A DNA stretch of 64,000 bases from Sporosarcina sp. FSL K6-1508 (GTDB lineage Bacteria; Bacillota; Bacilli; Bacillales_A; Planococcaceae): NCBI RefSeq assembly GCF_038007465.1, contig NZ_JBBOXF010000001.1, positions 3,731,001 to 3,795,000 on the forward strand, written 5' to 3'. Each line of letters opens with the position of its first letter. The first letter of the stretch is position 1. The notes below the pieces were generated by a model that worked only from the letters and a program-made list of their open reading frames with translations, had not been told where the DNA came from and did no database searches. Below are positions 47,755 to 54,946 of this stretch, piece by piece. The position numbers and the translations under genes were made by a program.

Positions 47755-47783
47755 TTGAAAACTCTTGTCAACATCATTAGAAT
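47755..47783 (+). promoter_or_regulatory. Probable SigA promoter of fer
   Basis: TTGAAA, 17-nt spacer, TAGAAT, in the divergent gap between ypbB and fer. About 49 nt before the fer start. Confidence 0.6.
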
Positions 47784-47831
47784 GAAAGATGAAGTAAATT
47801 GTTTGTACGGAGAAAAGAGGAGAGAACGACT

Positions 47832-48083
47832 ATGCCTAAATATACAATCGTTGATCAAGATACATGTATAGCGTGCGGTGCTTGTGGAGCTGCCGCCCCG
47901 GACATATACGATTATGACGACGAAGGAATCGCTTATGTTATCCTCGATGATAACACGGGTACAGCTGAAGTTCCAGAAGAACTGATGGAAGATTTGGAAG
48001 ACGCTTTCGATGGCTGTCCAACTGATTCAATCAAAACTGCCGACGCACCATTTGATGGTGATGCGCTAAAATACGAAGATTAA
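47832..48083 (+). CDS. fer: Ferredoxin, single [4Fe-4S]
   Basis: 83 residues, very acidic. The ATG at 47832 has GAGGAG upstream. CIACGACGAAAPD gives three cluster cysteines and FDGCPTDSI the fourth. This is the monocluster Bacillus-type ferredoxin that serves as electron donor to cytochromes P450, desaturases and others. Confidence 0.95.
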   Translation: MPKYTIVDQDTCIACGACGAAAPDIYDYDDEGIAYVILDDNTGTAEVPEELMEDLEDAFDGCPTDSIKTADAPFDGDALKYED

Positions 48084-48090
48084 TTAGAAT

Positions 48091-48131
48091 CTAGAAAGGT
48101 CGTCCCGGAAAATACCGAGACGACCTTTCTT
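48091..48131. terminator. Bidirectional terminator between fer and ribU
   Basis: AGAAAGGTCGTC-N14-GACGACCTTTCT, with 12-bp perfect arms between convergent genes. Confidence 0.88.
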
Positions 48132-48147
48132 TATATTTATACTTTTA

Positions 48148-48729
48148 TTAAGATGCTAATTGAGTACGCTGTTGGGCTATCCATTTTTTCATGCTGTTAT
48201 AGAGAAGCAATGAGATCATTAAAAGCATTACACCTTTAATAAGATTAAATGGTAAAATCCCAAGTACCACTACCGTAAATAACGCATCACCTGTGTAAGG
48301 CGGGAAGTTAAGGAAGTATGTGTACATTGGTAAAAACACGAAATAATTCAATACTGTCATTCCGACAGCCATAGTAACTGTACCGGCGATCAGACCGGTC
48401 GTAAGACCTTTAGTTGTCCGGAACTTATTGAAAATAAAATAAATCGGCATAATGAAAAGTATACCTGTCATGAAGTTTGCAATTTCACCAACAGGAACAC
48501 CTGTAGGACTTCCCGAAAAGAACCAATGCAGCACGTTCTTAAGAAGCTCAACACCGATGCCGGCAACCGGCCCCATTGTCATTATCGCTAACACCGCGGG
48601 AATCTCACTGAAATCAATTTTCAGGAATCCGGGCAACGCAGGTAACGGAAAGTTAAACTGCATCAAAACAGTTGAGATACTCCCAAGTATTGCGATGAGA
48701 ATCATCTTTCGTAACTTTTTGTTATTCAT
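48148..48729 (-). CDS. ribU: Riboflavin ECF transporter substrate-binding protein
   Basis: S component (RibU/FmnP) of an energy-coupling-factor transporter for riboflavin. 193 residues, six hydrophobic helices, from the ATG at 48729 with AAAGGAGAGAGG upstream. The longer frame to 48885 runs into the leader. FPLPALPGFLKIDFSEIPA and the HWFFSGSPTGVPVGE loop are family signatures. Controlled by the FMN riboswitch at 48966-49099. Confidence 0.94.
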   Translation of the reverse strand: MNNKKLRKMILIAILGSISTVLMQFNFPLPALPGFLKIDFSEIPAVLAIMTMGPVAGIGVELLKNVLHWFFSGSPTGVPVGEIANFMTGILFIMPIYFIFNKFRTTKGLTTGLIAGTVTMAVGMTVLNYFVFLPMYTYFLNFPPYTGDALFTVVVLGILPFNLIKGVMLLMISLLLYNSMKKWIAQQRTQLAS

Positions 48730-48931
48730 TTGTTCCTCTCTCCTTTTGCGATTCACTTCAAAAGAGGAAAGGCCGTTCCATCCTATATATGTCGACAAAA
48801 AAACCCTAAAGCAAATAGGCTCGAGGGGTTTGAAAGGCACATTCAGCTTCCGACACACTACGCATTGCGGTGTCTCGAAATCCACACAGGTATAAAGAAA
48901 ATAACTTTTCCATTTTACCCATGATTAAATA

Positions 48932-48960
48932 AGCACCCTTTTTGTGAACAACACAAAAAG
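48932..48960 (-). terminator. Expression-platform terminator of the FMN riboswitch
   Basis: CTTTTTGTG-ttgtt-CACAAAAAGGG directly after the aptamer on the minus strand, followed by a short T-rich stretch (TTATTT). Likely formed when FMN is bound. Transcription ends before ribU. Confidence 0.7.
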
Positions 48961-48965
48961 ATGGC

Positions 48966-49099
48966 CGCACCTTCACCTTCTCCCATCCAGACTATACTGT
49001 CGGCTCCGGAATTACACCGGTATCAGCTGTTAAGCTCGCGGGCTTGGAAAAATGAATTTCCTTTACCGCCGGTCGGGAATTACACCCTGCCCCGAAGAT
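48966..49099 (-). promoter_or_regulatory. FMN riboswitch (RFN element) upstream of ribU
   Basis: Minus-strand consensus blocks in the right order: ATCTTCGGGGCAGGGTG, AATTCCCGACCGGCGGT, then AGCCCGCGAGC, ACCGGTGTAATTCCGG, AGCCGACAGTATAGTC and TGGATGGGAGAAGG. A complete aptamer about 240 nt before the ribU start. Confidence 0.95.
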
Positions 49100-49138
49100 G
49101 AATCAATATTATGTTACAACCCTATTCTATACAAACAG

Positions 49139-49174
49139 AAGCGCTTTGTAAACAGTCCTGTTTACAAAGCGCTT
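49139..49174 (-). terminator. Terminator after rsiX
   Basis: AAGCGCTTTGTAAACA-gtcc-TGTTTACAAAGCGCTT, a perfect 16-bp-arm palindrome just past the rsiX stop. The T tract is weak, so it may also have another role. Confidence 0.7.
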
Positions 49175-49179
49175 ACTAT

Positions 49180-50418
49180 TCACTCCAAAATAAAAGGCAT
49201 TGGATTAGAGCCTACAGGAATCGGTAGCGGCTGACTGAAGTCAAAACCGTTCCATTCTTCCTGGACAACGTTCTCGAATTGCAGCTGTTCGCCAAAACTT
49301 GCGGCTGTGAGAAGCATTCCATCAACCAACTGCATAGCTTTTTCCGATTCCATTGCATCCAAATCCAGTGGTCGTGAAAATTTAATGAGTGTCACTTCAC
49401 CATCTGAGATTACTTCAAAATCGATATCCCTCGGGATAACTGGCAAAAAAACATCATTCAAGTTCTCTTTCATCTGCTGCAGTGCCTTATCCAGTGTTGG
49501 CTGGGGCTGCGAAAAGTTCGATGACAGAAACTGCTGGCCATCTTGCTGTTCAAACATATAGTAATTTGAGTGATTGAGGCCACTTTTCAAAGTCAATGGC
49601 GGACTCGGTTGACCTACCTCAGAGAATATGGCTGCCGTTCCATCTTCGTTCTCAAAGCGGGCCTCCTGATAACCGAAAAAAGTATCCTGCAAAGAATTTT
49701 TATATACTTCCATCGAAGCTGCAGAAATATCATAGCCATGATCCTTCGGCAGCTGGTGGATAATTATATGATTATCCGCCGCTAGATCGCCTTTAAAAGG
49801 ATGATACTCCTGAAAACCAAGCGCGCTTTCATCAATGCGATCTGCATACTTTTTGTACAAATCATAACTCGTTGGCTTCATAGAACCAAAGTCGTCTTTG
49901 ATTCGGCTGTTCGGAATGATGAATGTAACAGGTATGCTCAATGCTTGATCTCCAGCAAGACCTAAATGGAATAGTGTACTGTCAATTACATCTTCAGGAT
50001 AAACGGCAAAATGACGTATCCCCCCTGTTTCATCTGCCGCCATAATAGAGGATCTATTCATTGCTCCCATATCCATGTTTTCTTCAGCAAGCGATGCTGT
50101 TTCCGGTTCCGCCTCTGCTGCTGAACTATCGGCACTTTTATCACTTTTCATCATTTTAGATTCTGCAGCATTATCCATCTGCGTTGCAGTATCTTCCCCT
50201 CCGAACATGGATGGGATCAGCAAGCCAATTACAAGCAGAGCGGCCACAGCAACTAACGCCGGCATCCACTTCTTTGCCTTTTTACGGCGGGGTACATTCA
50301 GCCGTTCGTCTTGCTTTAGCCGTGCTAGTATTTCCGACTCAGGACGATTATCTTGTATATCGGGCATATCACCGAGGAGATTTTCAATCTTGTTGTCGTT
50401 CCAATCTTTGTGGGTCAT
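49180..50418 (-). CDS. rsiX: RsiX-like anti-sigma factor
   Basis: 412 residues. About 48 cytosolic residues, one transmembrane helix (PALVAVAALLVIGLLIPSMF), an acidic Ser/Ala/Met-rich linker and a large outer domain with a GerMN-like region near IPVTFIIPN. The start overlaps sigX by 35 nt, the usual sigma/anti-sigma coupling. Position beside resE and sequence layout match B. subtilis rsiX. Confidence 0.85.
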   Translation of the reverse strand: MTHKDWNDNKIENLLGDMPDIQDNRPESEILARLKQDERLNVPRRKKAKKWMPALVAVAALLVIGLLIPSMFGGEDTATQMDNAAESKMMKSDKSADSSAAEAEPETASLAEENMDMGAMNRSSIMAADETGGIRHFAVYPEDVIDSTLFHLGLAGDQALSIPVTFIIPNSRIKDDFGSMKPTSYDLYKKYADRIDESALGFQEYHPFKGDLAADNHIIIHQLPKDHGYDISAASMEVYKNSLQDTFFGYQEARFENEDGTAAIFSEVGQPSPPLTLKSGLNHSNYYMFEQQDGQQFLSSNFSQPQPTLDKALQQMKENLNDVFLPVIPRDIDFEVISDGEVTLIKFSRPLDLDAMESEKAMQLVDGMLLTAASFGEQLQFENVVQEEWNGFDFSQPLPIPVGSNPMPFILE

Positions 50419-50947
50419 CTAGTTTCCCCCCTTCTGTCGGAAGAGCATTCAATTTCTTTTGTAAAGCTTTGATCGCCCTATGTTGTGTTGTCTTCACTTT
50501 GCCTTCTGTCCAGCTAAGAATAGCAGCTGTTTCAGCTATGGTAAGATCCTGGAAATAGCGCATGATGATAACCATTTTCTGATCACCAGTACACGTATTT
50601 AGTGCTTGTAGAAGCTCTTGCATCTCTTCACTGAGTGTTAGGAGTTCCTCCGGCAGGATACCTGTCGATACAAGTTCACTCTTTTCCCAGTCAAATTTAT
50701 CGAACAGATGCTTTTTACGAACAGTATTTTTCCTGAAATGGTCGATTGCTACATTTTTAGCAATTGAAAAGAGCCATGTCTTCTCGGAACTTTTCCCCTC
50801 AAAACCGGCGTAAGCGCGCAGTACCCTCACATAGACTTCATGCATAAGGTCTTCAGCATGATCACGGTCCCTCGTCAAATAGATAAGAAACTTGAATACA
50901 TCCTGATGGTACTGTTCGTAGAGCCGATGGAAAACGGAGTCGTCCAT
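50384..50947 (-). CDS. sigX: ECF RNA polymerase sigma factor SigX
   Basis: 187 residues from the ATG at 50947 (GGGGG upstream). Region 2 spans about 10-80 (DVFKFLIYLTRDRDHAEDLM, then KTWLFSIAKNVAIDHFRK). Region 4 spans about 125-175 (FQDLTIAETAAILSWTEGKV). In B. subtilis SigX controls cell-surface charge and fatty-acid genes. Usually autoregulated. No clear ECF promoter was picked out here. Confidence 0.88.
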   Translation of the reverse strand: MDDSVFHRLYEQYHQDVFKFLIYLTRDRDHAEDLMHEVYVRVLRAYAGFEGKSSEKTWLFSIAKNVAIDHFRKNTVRKKHLFDKFDWEKSELVSTGILPEELLTLSEEMQELLQALNTCTGDQKMVIIMRYFQDLTIAETAAILSWTEGKVKTTQHRAIKALQKKLNALPTEGGKLDDPQRLERQQD

Positions 50948-50992
50948 GAAATTCCCCCGTTCTATCAATTAGTCGTTATTCAAGCTATTAAG

Positions 50993-52849
50993 TTACATCT
51001 TTTTTAACGGCAGGGTGCAACTAAAAATCGTGCCTTCAATTTCACCTCTTGCAGCGGTGATCCTGCCGCCATGTGAGTCAATAATACTTTTGGCAATTGC
51101 TAAACCAAGGCCAGTTCCGCCTTTCCCCCTGGTTCTTGCTTTATCCGCTTTGTAGAAACGTTCAAAGATATACGGTAAATCCTCTTCTCGAATCCCGACA
51201 CCTGTATCCGTAACTTTTATTTCAAGCATATCGACAAATTTTTCGATACTAAGCCTGACGCTTCCACCATCAGGAGTATGACGAATTGCATTGTCGATTA
51301 AATTTGTAAATACTTGCTCCATACGATCCTCGTCCACATTTGAAATCAATTCTTTTTCTTCCGGGAAATCAAATGACAACTCAACATTCGCTTCACGCGC
51401 AACCTGCATGAATTTATTGATAATCCTACCCAAAAATGGGATCATCGATAAATCATCTTTGTAAAGCCGCATATGACCTGATTCCATTCGTGCAAGATCA
51501 AGAAGATCGGTGACAAGTCTGCCCATTCGTTTCGATTCATCATGTATAATTTGAACCATTTCATCCCGTTCTTCGTCATTTTTCGTTACACCGTCGATAA
51601 TTGCTTCACTGTATCCTTGAAGCATGGAAATAGGCGTCCGAAGTTCATGGGAAACATTTGCAATAAAATCGGAGCGGAGTTTTTCGAGCTTGTGCTGATC
51701 CGTCATATCCCTTAAAACGGCAACTGCGCCGCGAATACTATTACCGCTATAGAGTGGACTGATTGAAATCCCATAAAACTGACCGCCCAGTTCCAATTCA
51801 TCGTCAACTTCCTCAGCGAACGTAATAGCATGTTCGAGCATATGAAAAATCCCGGGTGGTATATGGTGATTCCCTTCTTGCGCAGCGTCCTTGAAATACC
51901 AATTTTGCAATAGCCGTTCAGCCTGCGGATTACTTACCAAAATCGTGTAATCCCTGTTGAACGTAATAACAGCATCCGTCATTGATGTTAGAATACTTGA
52001 TAATTGCTCTTTGTCCTGATTAATAAGTTCGACATGGTATTTAAGCTGCCTTCCCATCTGATTAAATGCAGTGGCGAGCTGACCAATTTCATCATTTTGC
52101 GAAACAGGCAACCGTGTATCGAAATTCCCTTTGGACAATTCAAAAGCGGCTTGTCTTAAGCTTCTCAGTGGTAACGTGATTCTTGTAGACAGAAAGAATG
52201 CAAAAAATGTCGTTAATATAAATGCAATAAGTGCTGATAAAAATACGATATGTGTTGTTCTCTTTGTAGTCCTATGAACAGCTTCAAGACTTTGGTAAAT
52301 GATTACTGTCCCGGCCATTTCATTTTCTATTTCAAACGGATATGACAGAACAAGATATTGTTCCATAACATCGTCTTCAGTATTCGAAGGAAGAATCATT
52401 TCTTTTACGACCTGGGTATCCATCTTTTGATCAAATGGAAAGATGGATTCGTTCAGGATTTTGTTCTCAATTCTGTCCTTATTCAATCCTTTATGGAAAG
52501 AATAGGTAACTTCCCGACCGGGTCCTACAATCATTGCATTCGTTTCCTTATCGAGAATGTCGTGAATAATCAATTGCATTGACGATTCACTTTCATGGTC
52601 CTGAACGATTTTCCCTATTGTCGTTGCTTCCCTGCGCAAGGAATCTTCAGCTTGCTGCGTATGGAAATTATCAAGGAATTCAAGAAGTAGAGCTGTCACG
52701 ATAAAGAGGACAAATGAAACGAGAAGCAATATGGTTGCCCATAGCTTCCCGACAATTGAATTCCATATTCTATTCATATAATTATGGTTTTTCACTCCGT
52801 TCCAAAACGTTTCGATTCCGATTGCACCTAAAAGGTTTGTTAGTGTCAT
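50993..52849 (-). CDS. resE: Sensor histidine kinase ResE
   Basis: Membrane kinase for oxygen limitation and nitric oxide response. Up to 618 residues. Two transmembrane helices flank an outer sensor domain (about 45-190), then HAMP, a PAS domain, HisKA with SHELRTPISML, and HATPase with the N box NLIDNAIRHTP and GTGLGLAIAKS. The family N-terminus aligns from the ATG at 52777 (MNRIWNSIVGKLW), or a GTG six codons before it. The residues before that may come from sequence at the prophage junction. The partner gene resD is not adjacent. Confidence 0.9.
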   Translation of the reverse strand: MTLTNLLGAIGIETFWNGVKNHNYMNRIWNSIVGKLWATILLLVSFVLFIVTALLLEFLDNFHTQQAEDSLRREATTIGKIVQDHESESSMQLIIHDILDKETNAMIVGPGREVTYSFHKGLNKDRIENKILNESIFPFDQKMDTQVVKEMILPSNTEDDVMEQYLVLSYPFEIENEMAGTVIIYQSLEAVHRTTKRTTHIVFLSALIAFILTTFFAFFLSTRITLPLRSLRQAAFELSKGNFDTRLPVSQNDEIGQLATAFNQMGRQLKYHVELINQDKEQLSSILTSMTDAVITFNRDYTILVSNPQAERLLQNWYFKDAAQEGNHHIPPGIFHMLEHAITFAEEVDDELELGGQFYGISISPLYSGNSIRGAVAVLRDMTDQHKLEKLRSDFIANVSHELRTPISMLQGYSEAIIDGVTKNDEERDEMVQIIHDESKRMGRLVTDLLDLARMESGHMRLYKDDLSMIPFLGRIINKFMQVAREANVELSFDFPEEKELISNVDEDRMEQVFTNLIDNAIRHTPDGGSVRLSIEKFVDMLEIKVTDTGVGIREEDLPYIFERFYKADKARTRGKGGTGLGLAIAKSIIDSHGGRITAARGEIEGTIFSCTLPLKKM

Positions 52850-52940
52850 TGTAAACTAAAAACCATTTAATTTCACTTACTTTCGGAATGAATGTTAGTT
52901 TTGTGTTAGTTTCGTGAGTTATCTAAGAAACCCAATAAAT

Positions 52941-52980
52941 AAAACAGCCATTTTCTATTTATATAGAAGGTGGCTGTTTT
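52941..52980. terminator. Bidirectional terminator at the prophage edge
   Basis: AAAACAGCCA ... TGGCTGTTTT with an inner TTCTAT/ATAGAA stem. It isolates resE from the prophage. Confidence 0.85.
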
Positions 52981-53054
52981 CACTCCCTCCTCCTATAGCT
53001 AATTCCACCAAAATGTCGTACCATTAAAATATCAGAATATTGGAGGTATTTATT

Positions 53055-53288
53055 ATGACTAATCACATTATCATCCGCTTTGACAAAGAAAAATATTTAA
53101 ACGAATCAATTGAGATGCTAGAATTGAATGTGCGACTATATAATATATTGAAGAATAACCACATACATACACTGCGAGATTTGATATCAAGAAACGTTAA
53201 GGATATTGGCACACTACCTGGTATTGGCCCTGTGTTAAGAAATGAATTATTGGAAGTGTATTACGAGATTAAATCGGAAACTGAATAA
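53055..53288 (+). CDS. Stand-alone RNA polymerase alpha-CTD-like helix-hairpin-helix protein
   Basis: 77 residues. The ATG at 53055 has GGAGG 8 nt upstream. Residues 18-70 resemble the C-terminal domain of RpoA: IEMLELNVRLYNILK, then HTLRDLI and LPGIGPVLRNELLEV. The Arg and Asn that contact UP-element DNA (E. coli R265, N268) and the K271 position are kept. The Lys-Ser pair after the conserved Gly (K298, S299) is replaced. It lacks the N-terminal dimerisation domain. It may act as a small DNA-binding or RNAP-modulating protein. Alone on the plus strand, so either cargo or host. Confidence 0.8.
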   Translation: MTNHIIIRFDKEKYLNESIEMLELNVRLYNILKNNHIHTLRDLISRNVKDIGTLPGIGPVLRNELLEVYYEIKSETE

Positions 53289-53333
53289 CAAAAACAACGA
53301 CCTTTCCCTAAACGGATTGGTCGTTGTTTTTTT
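53289..53333. terminator. Bidirectional terminator between the alpha-CTD-like and YolD-like genes
   Basis: AAAACAACGACC ... GGTCGTTGTTTTTTT, with 12-bp arms and T runs on both strands. Confidence 0.9.
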
Positions 53334-53670
53334 AATCCATACTCTGCACTTTAACGACATCCACAACTGGTATCCTATCTTCACCGAATGGCCCCTCTAC
53401 CGAAATTAAATTAAGACGGTGGTCGAGTTCCGAAACTTTACCGATGTACGTTATATGTTTCCCTTTGCGCCATGCTGTGACCTCCGCCATACATTGTCGT
53501 TTATATGCGACTTCTAATTCATCTTGAATTTGCTGAAGCTCCCAATCGTCGAGTAACGACTGCTGTATGTAGTTTTCATTTTCACTCAACTCGCGGATCA
53601 GTTTAACGTGTTCTGGTAACATCAAACCTTGCCACTTCTGCATACCTCTATCGCGATTGTTATCTAACAA
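53332..53670 (-). CDS. YolD-like protein
   Basis: 112 residues from a TTG at 53670, needed to include the family N-terminus RDRGMQKWQG-MLPEHVKLI. This is the YolD-like family. In Bacillus, YolD partners are encoded next to the Y-family polymerase UvrX/YqjW and are SOS-regulated. Here no polymerase gene is adjacent. Last gene of a four-gene cassette starting at 54538. The ribosome-binding site is weak, so it probably depends on coupling. Confidence 0.8.
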   Translation of the reverse strand: MLDNNRDRGMQKWQGLMLPEHVKLIRELSENENYIQQSLLDDWELQQIQDELEVAYKRQCMAEVTAWRKGKHITYIGKVSELDHRLNLISVEGPFGEDRIPVVDVVKVQSMD

Positions 53671-53671
53671 C

Positions 53672-53947
53672 TCATTTCACGCTCACAATATTATTCATGT
53701 TGATTTTTATTCTGTCGTAACCCACTTGCAACGATAATCTACCTTGTTGGCCATCGACTTCTGTAACAATCCCTGTAACTGTCTCATACCGCTTTTGAGC
53801 ATAAATCGTAATGTCTACTTCTATATTGAATTCTTTTGATTCACCAATTCTCTCGCCAATTTCAAGAAAATCGGTTTCGGATAGTTTAGGTCCTGCCACT
53901 GCAGTTGACTTTGATTTCGGTTTAGGAATTGTCGTCAATTTCATCAT
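53672..53947 (-). CDS. Small protein resembling the C-terminal part of YolD-like proteins
   Basis: About 91 residues from the tandem ATG codons at 53947/53944, preceded by AAAGGA; a longer frame reaches 53986. After a basic Pro/Lys-rich start, residues 40-91 (FNIEVDITIYAQKRYETV, then GIVTEVDGQQGRLSL) form a predicted beta-rich domain. It is similar in pattern to the YolD C-terminus, with a small-barrel look. The link to YolD is by pattern only. Function unknown. Confidence 0.6.
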   Translation of the reverse strand: MMKLTTIPKPKSKSTAVAGPKLSETDFLEIGERIGESKEFNIEVDITIYAQKRYETVTGIVTEVDGQQGRLSLQVGYDRIKINMNNIVSVK

Positions 53948-53951
53948 CCTT

Positions 53952-54317
53952 TCAGTTTTGGGTTTCTGACTTAGCGAAGTACTCATTTATCAATTCTTCC
54001 GTCCTGTTGCGTAGCCGTATGTTCATGTAACGTCTTATGTCTTCGTAGCCATTATGGATAAATGCATATTCGGTGAACGAACCGTCTTTCCCCTTTTTAA
54101 TCAACTTCAAATTTCTGTTTTTTGCATAAGTATTTGTATCTTTCAATTCAGCTCGTACAGTCTTTAATGTGTTTTCAACGATATTGATATAAGGCCCTTT
54201 TAATTTGAACGAACTCGTTTCAATCACTTCTCGGTCTCTCTCCAAGATACTTATAATTATTGGTAGGTAGATCATGTTCTCGAAATACGGTAATGCATCT
54301 CCTGGGATTAACGGCAT
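53952..54317 (-). CDS. Uncharacterised prophage protein (121 aa)
   Basis: Not recognised. 121 residues, basic, predicted mostly helical, with no signal peptide or membrane segment. Starts at the ATG overlapping the stop of the WYL-like gene (TAATG) and runs into the next gene by a few bases. The tight packing says it works or is at least co-expressed with the WYL-like and YolD-like genes. Confidence 0.7.
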   Translation of the reverse strand: MPLIPGDALPYFENMIYLPIIISILERDREVIETSSFKLKGPYINIVENTLKTVRAELKDTNTYAKNRNLKLIKKGKDGSFTEYAFIHNGYEDIRRYMNIRLRNRTEELINEYFAKSETQN

Positions 54318-54538
54318 TAGATCACCATGCTTTCTTTATGTACGATGGGAACAAGTGCTAAAACGTTATCAATTGTAAAAGTTCGCTTGGATTTACGTAG
54401 AAAACAATATGCACGGAACGATACCTCACCGACCTGCAGTACATTGATTCTTCGTTTGCTGATTGAACCGTCTGCAGCTATGTACATCATATCTAAGGGC
54501 TCGTTGTATTCCACTGACTTGGTTAATTTATTACGCAC
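54317..54538 (-). CDS. Small WYL-domain protein
   Basis: 73 residues from the GTG at 54538, which has GGAGGG 7 nt upstream; a longer frame to 54589 starts within the promoter. The whole protein is the core of a WYL domain (EYNEPLDMMYIAADGSI, then RAYCFLRKSKRTFTIDNVL). It lacks the usual helix-turn-helix. WYL domains bind nucleic acids or ligands in DNA-damage and defence regulators. Paralogue of 32742-33041. Promoter and LexA-like box lie just upstream. Confidence 0.8.
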   Translation of the reverse strand: MRNKLTKSVEYNEPLDMMYIAADGSISKRRINVLQVGEVSFRAYCFLRKSKRTFTIDNVLALVPIVHKESMVI

Positions 54539-54560
54539 ACTTGTTCCCTCCTTTTGAATT

Positions 54561-54589
54561 AGTATATAGAATGAATGTTCGTATTGCAA
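54561..54589 (-). promoter_or_regulatory. SigA promoter of the WYL-YolD cassette
   Basis: TTGCAA, exactly 17 nt, TATACT on the minus strand. A LexA-like box sits inside the spacer. Confidence 0.7.
54568..54581 (-). promoter_or_regulatory. LexA-like box in the WYL promoter spacer
   Basis: Minus strand CGAAC-attc-ATTCT, 8 of 10 fixed positions of CGAAC-N4-GTTCG. An operator here would block RNA polymerase. It suggests SOS induction of the cassette, fitting a YolD-like gene. Confidence 0.5.
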
Positions 54590-54591
54590 GC

Positions 54592-54620
54592 AAATAAAAA
54601 ACCACCCAAATTCGGATGGC
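54592..54620 (-). terminator. Terminator of the 23S-like RNA / small membrane protein unit
   Basis: CCATCC-gaatt-TGGGTGG followed by TTTTTTATTT on the minus strand. It ends the transcript that begins near 55005. Confidence 0.75.
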
Positions 54621-54743
54621 TACTATCAAGGAGCGCAGTACTACTAATTTTAATTTTAAAATTCACGTTTGTTTAGAGCTTTCGGAACTCACAAAAATGA
54701 GAACTGGGTAAACCCAGTAGTGGGAAGGGTAGGAATCTACCCC
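54621..54743 (-). other. Structured non-coding 3' region of the small membrane gene unit
   Basis: About 120 nt between the small gene's stop and the terminator. It contains hairpins GGGTAG-attc-CTACCC and CTGGG-ttta-CCCAG. The gene's own last codons add CCTTAG ... CTAAGG. No reading frame is seen. Confidence 0.5.
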
Positions 54744-54917
54744 TTAGCCAACTCCTTTCGCCCTAAGGCGTCTGTCATTTAACCACTGATTATGCGTTAT
54801 CGAAGTTGCGAAAAATAAATACGAAATAAACCACGTGGGTATACCCGGTATAATTAATCCAATAATACCTCCGATAATCACCAAAACCAACACCACTACC
54901 CAATTAAAACTTTTCAT
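54744..54917 (-). CDS. Small membrane protein (57 aa) behind the 23S-like RNA
   Basis: 57 residues from the ATG at 54917 with GGGGAG exactly 7 nt upstream. Residues 4-38 are a long hydrophobic stretch: VVVLVLVIIGGIIGLIIPGI, then TWFISYLFFATSI. It could form one or two membrane helices. The tail is polar and basic (HNQWLNDRRLRAKG). Not recognised as a known family. It lies 24 nt after a leader RNA that copies the 23S rRNA GTPase centre, between the lysis genes and the WYL cassette. A toxin-like, holin-accessory or immunity role is possible, but nothing in the sequence decides. Confidence 0.65.
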   Translation of the reverse strand: MKSFNWVVVLVLVIIGGIIGLIIPGIPTWFISYLFFATSITHNQWLNDRRLRAKGVG

Positions 54918-54924
54918 ACTATCA

Positions 54925-54946
54925 CTCCCCGTTAGATTTTCCTAAC
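54925..54946 (-). promoter_or_regulatory. Hairpin and ribosome-binding site after the 23S-like RNA
   Basis: GTTAG-gaaaat-CTAAC followed at once by GGGGAG. The GTTAG strand is also the 3' strand of the closing stem of the 23S-like domain, so the two structures are mutually exclusive. Confidence 0.5.

Noticed and set aside
48452..48895. 147-codon plus-strand frame opposite ribU and its leader
   Set aside because: It overlaps a well-supported transporter gene and runs into its leader.
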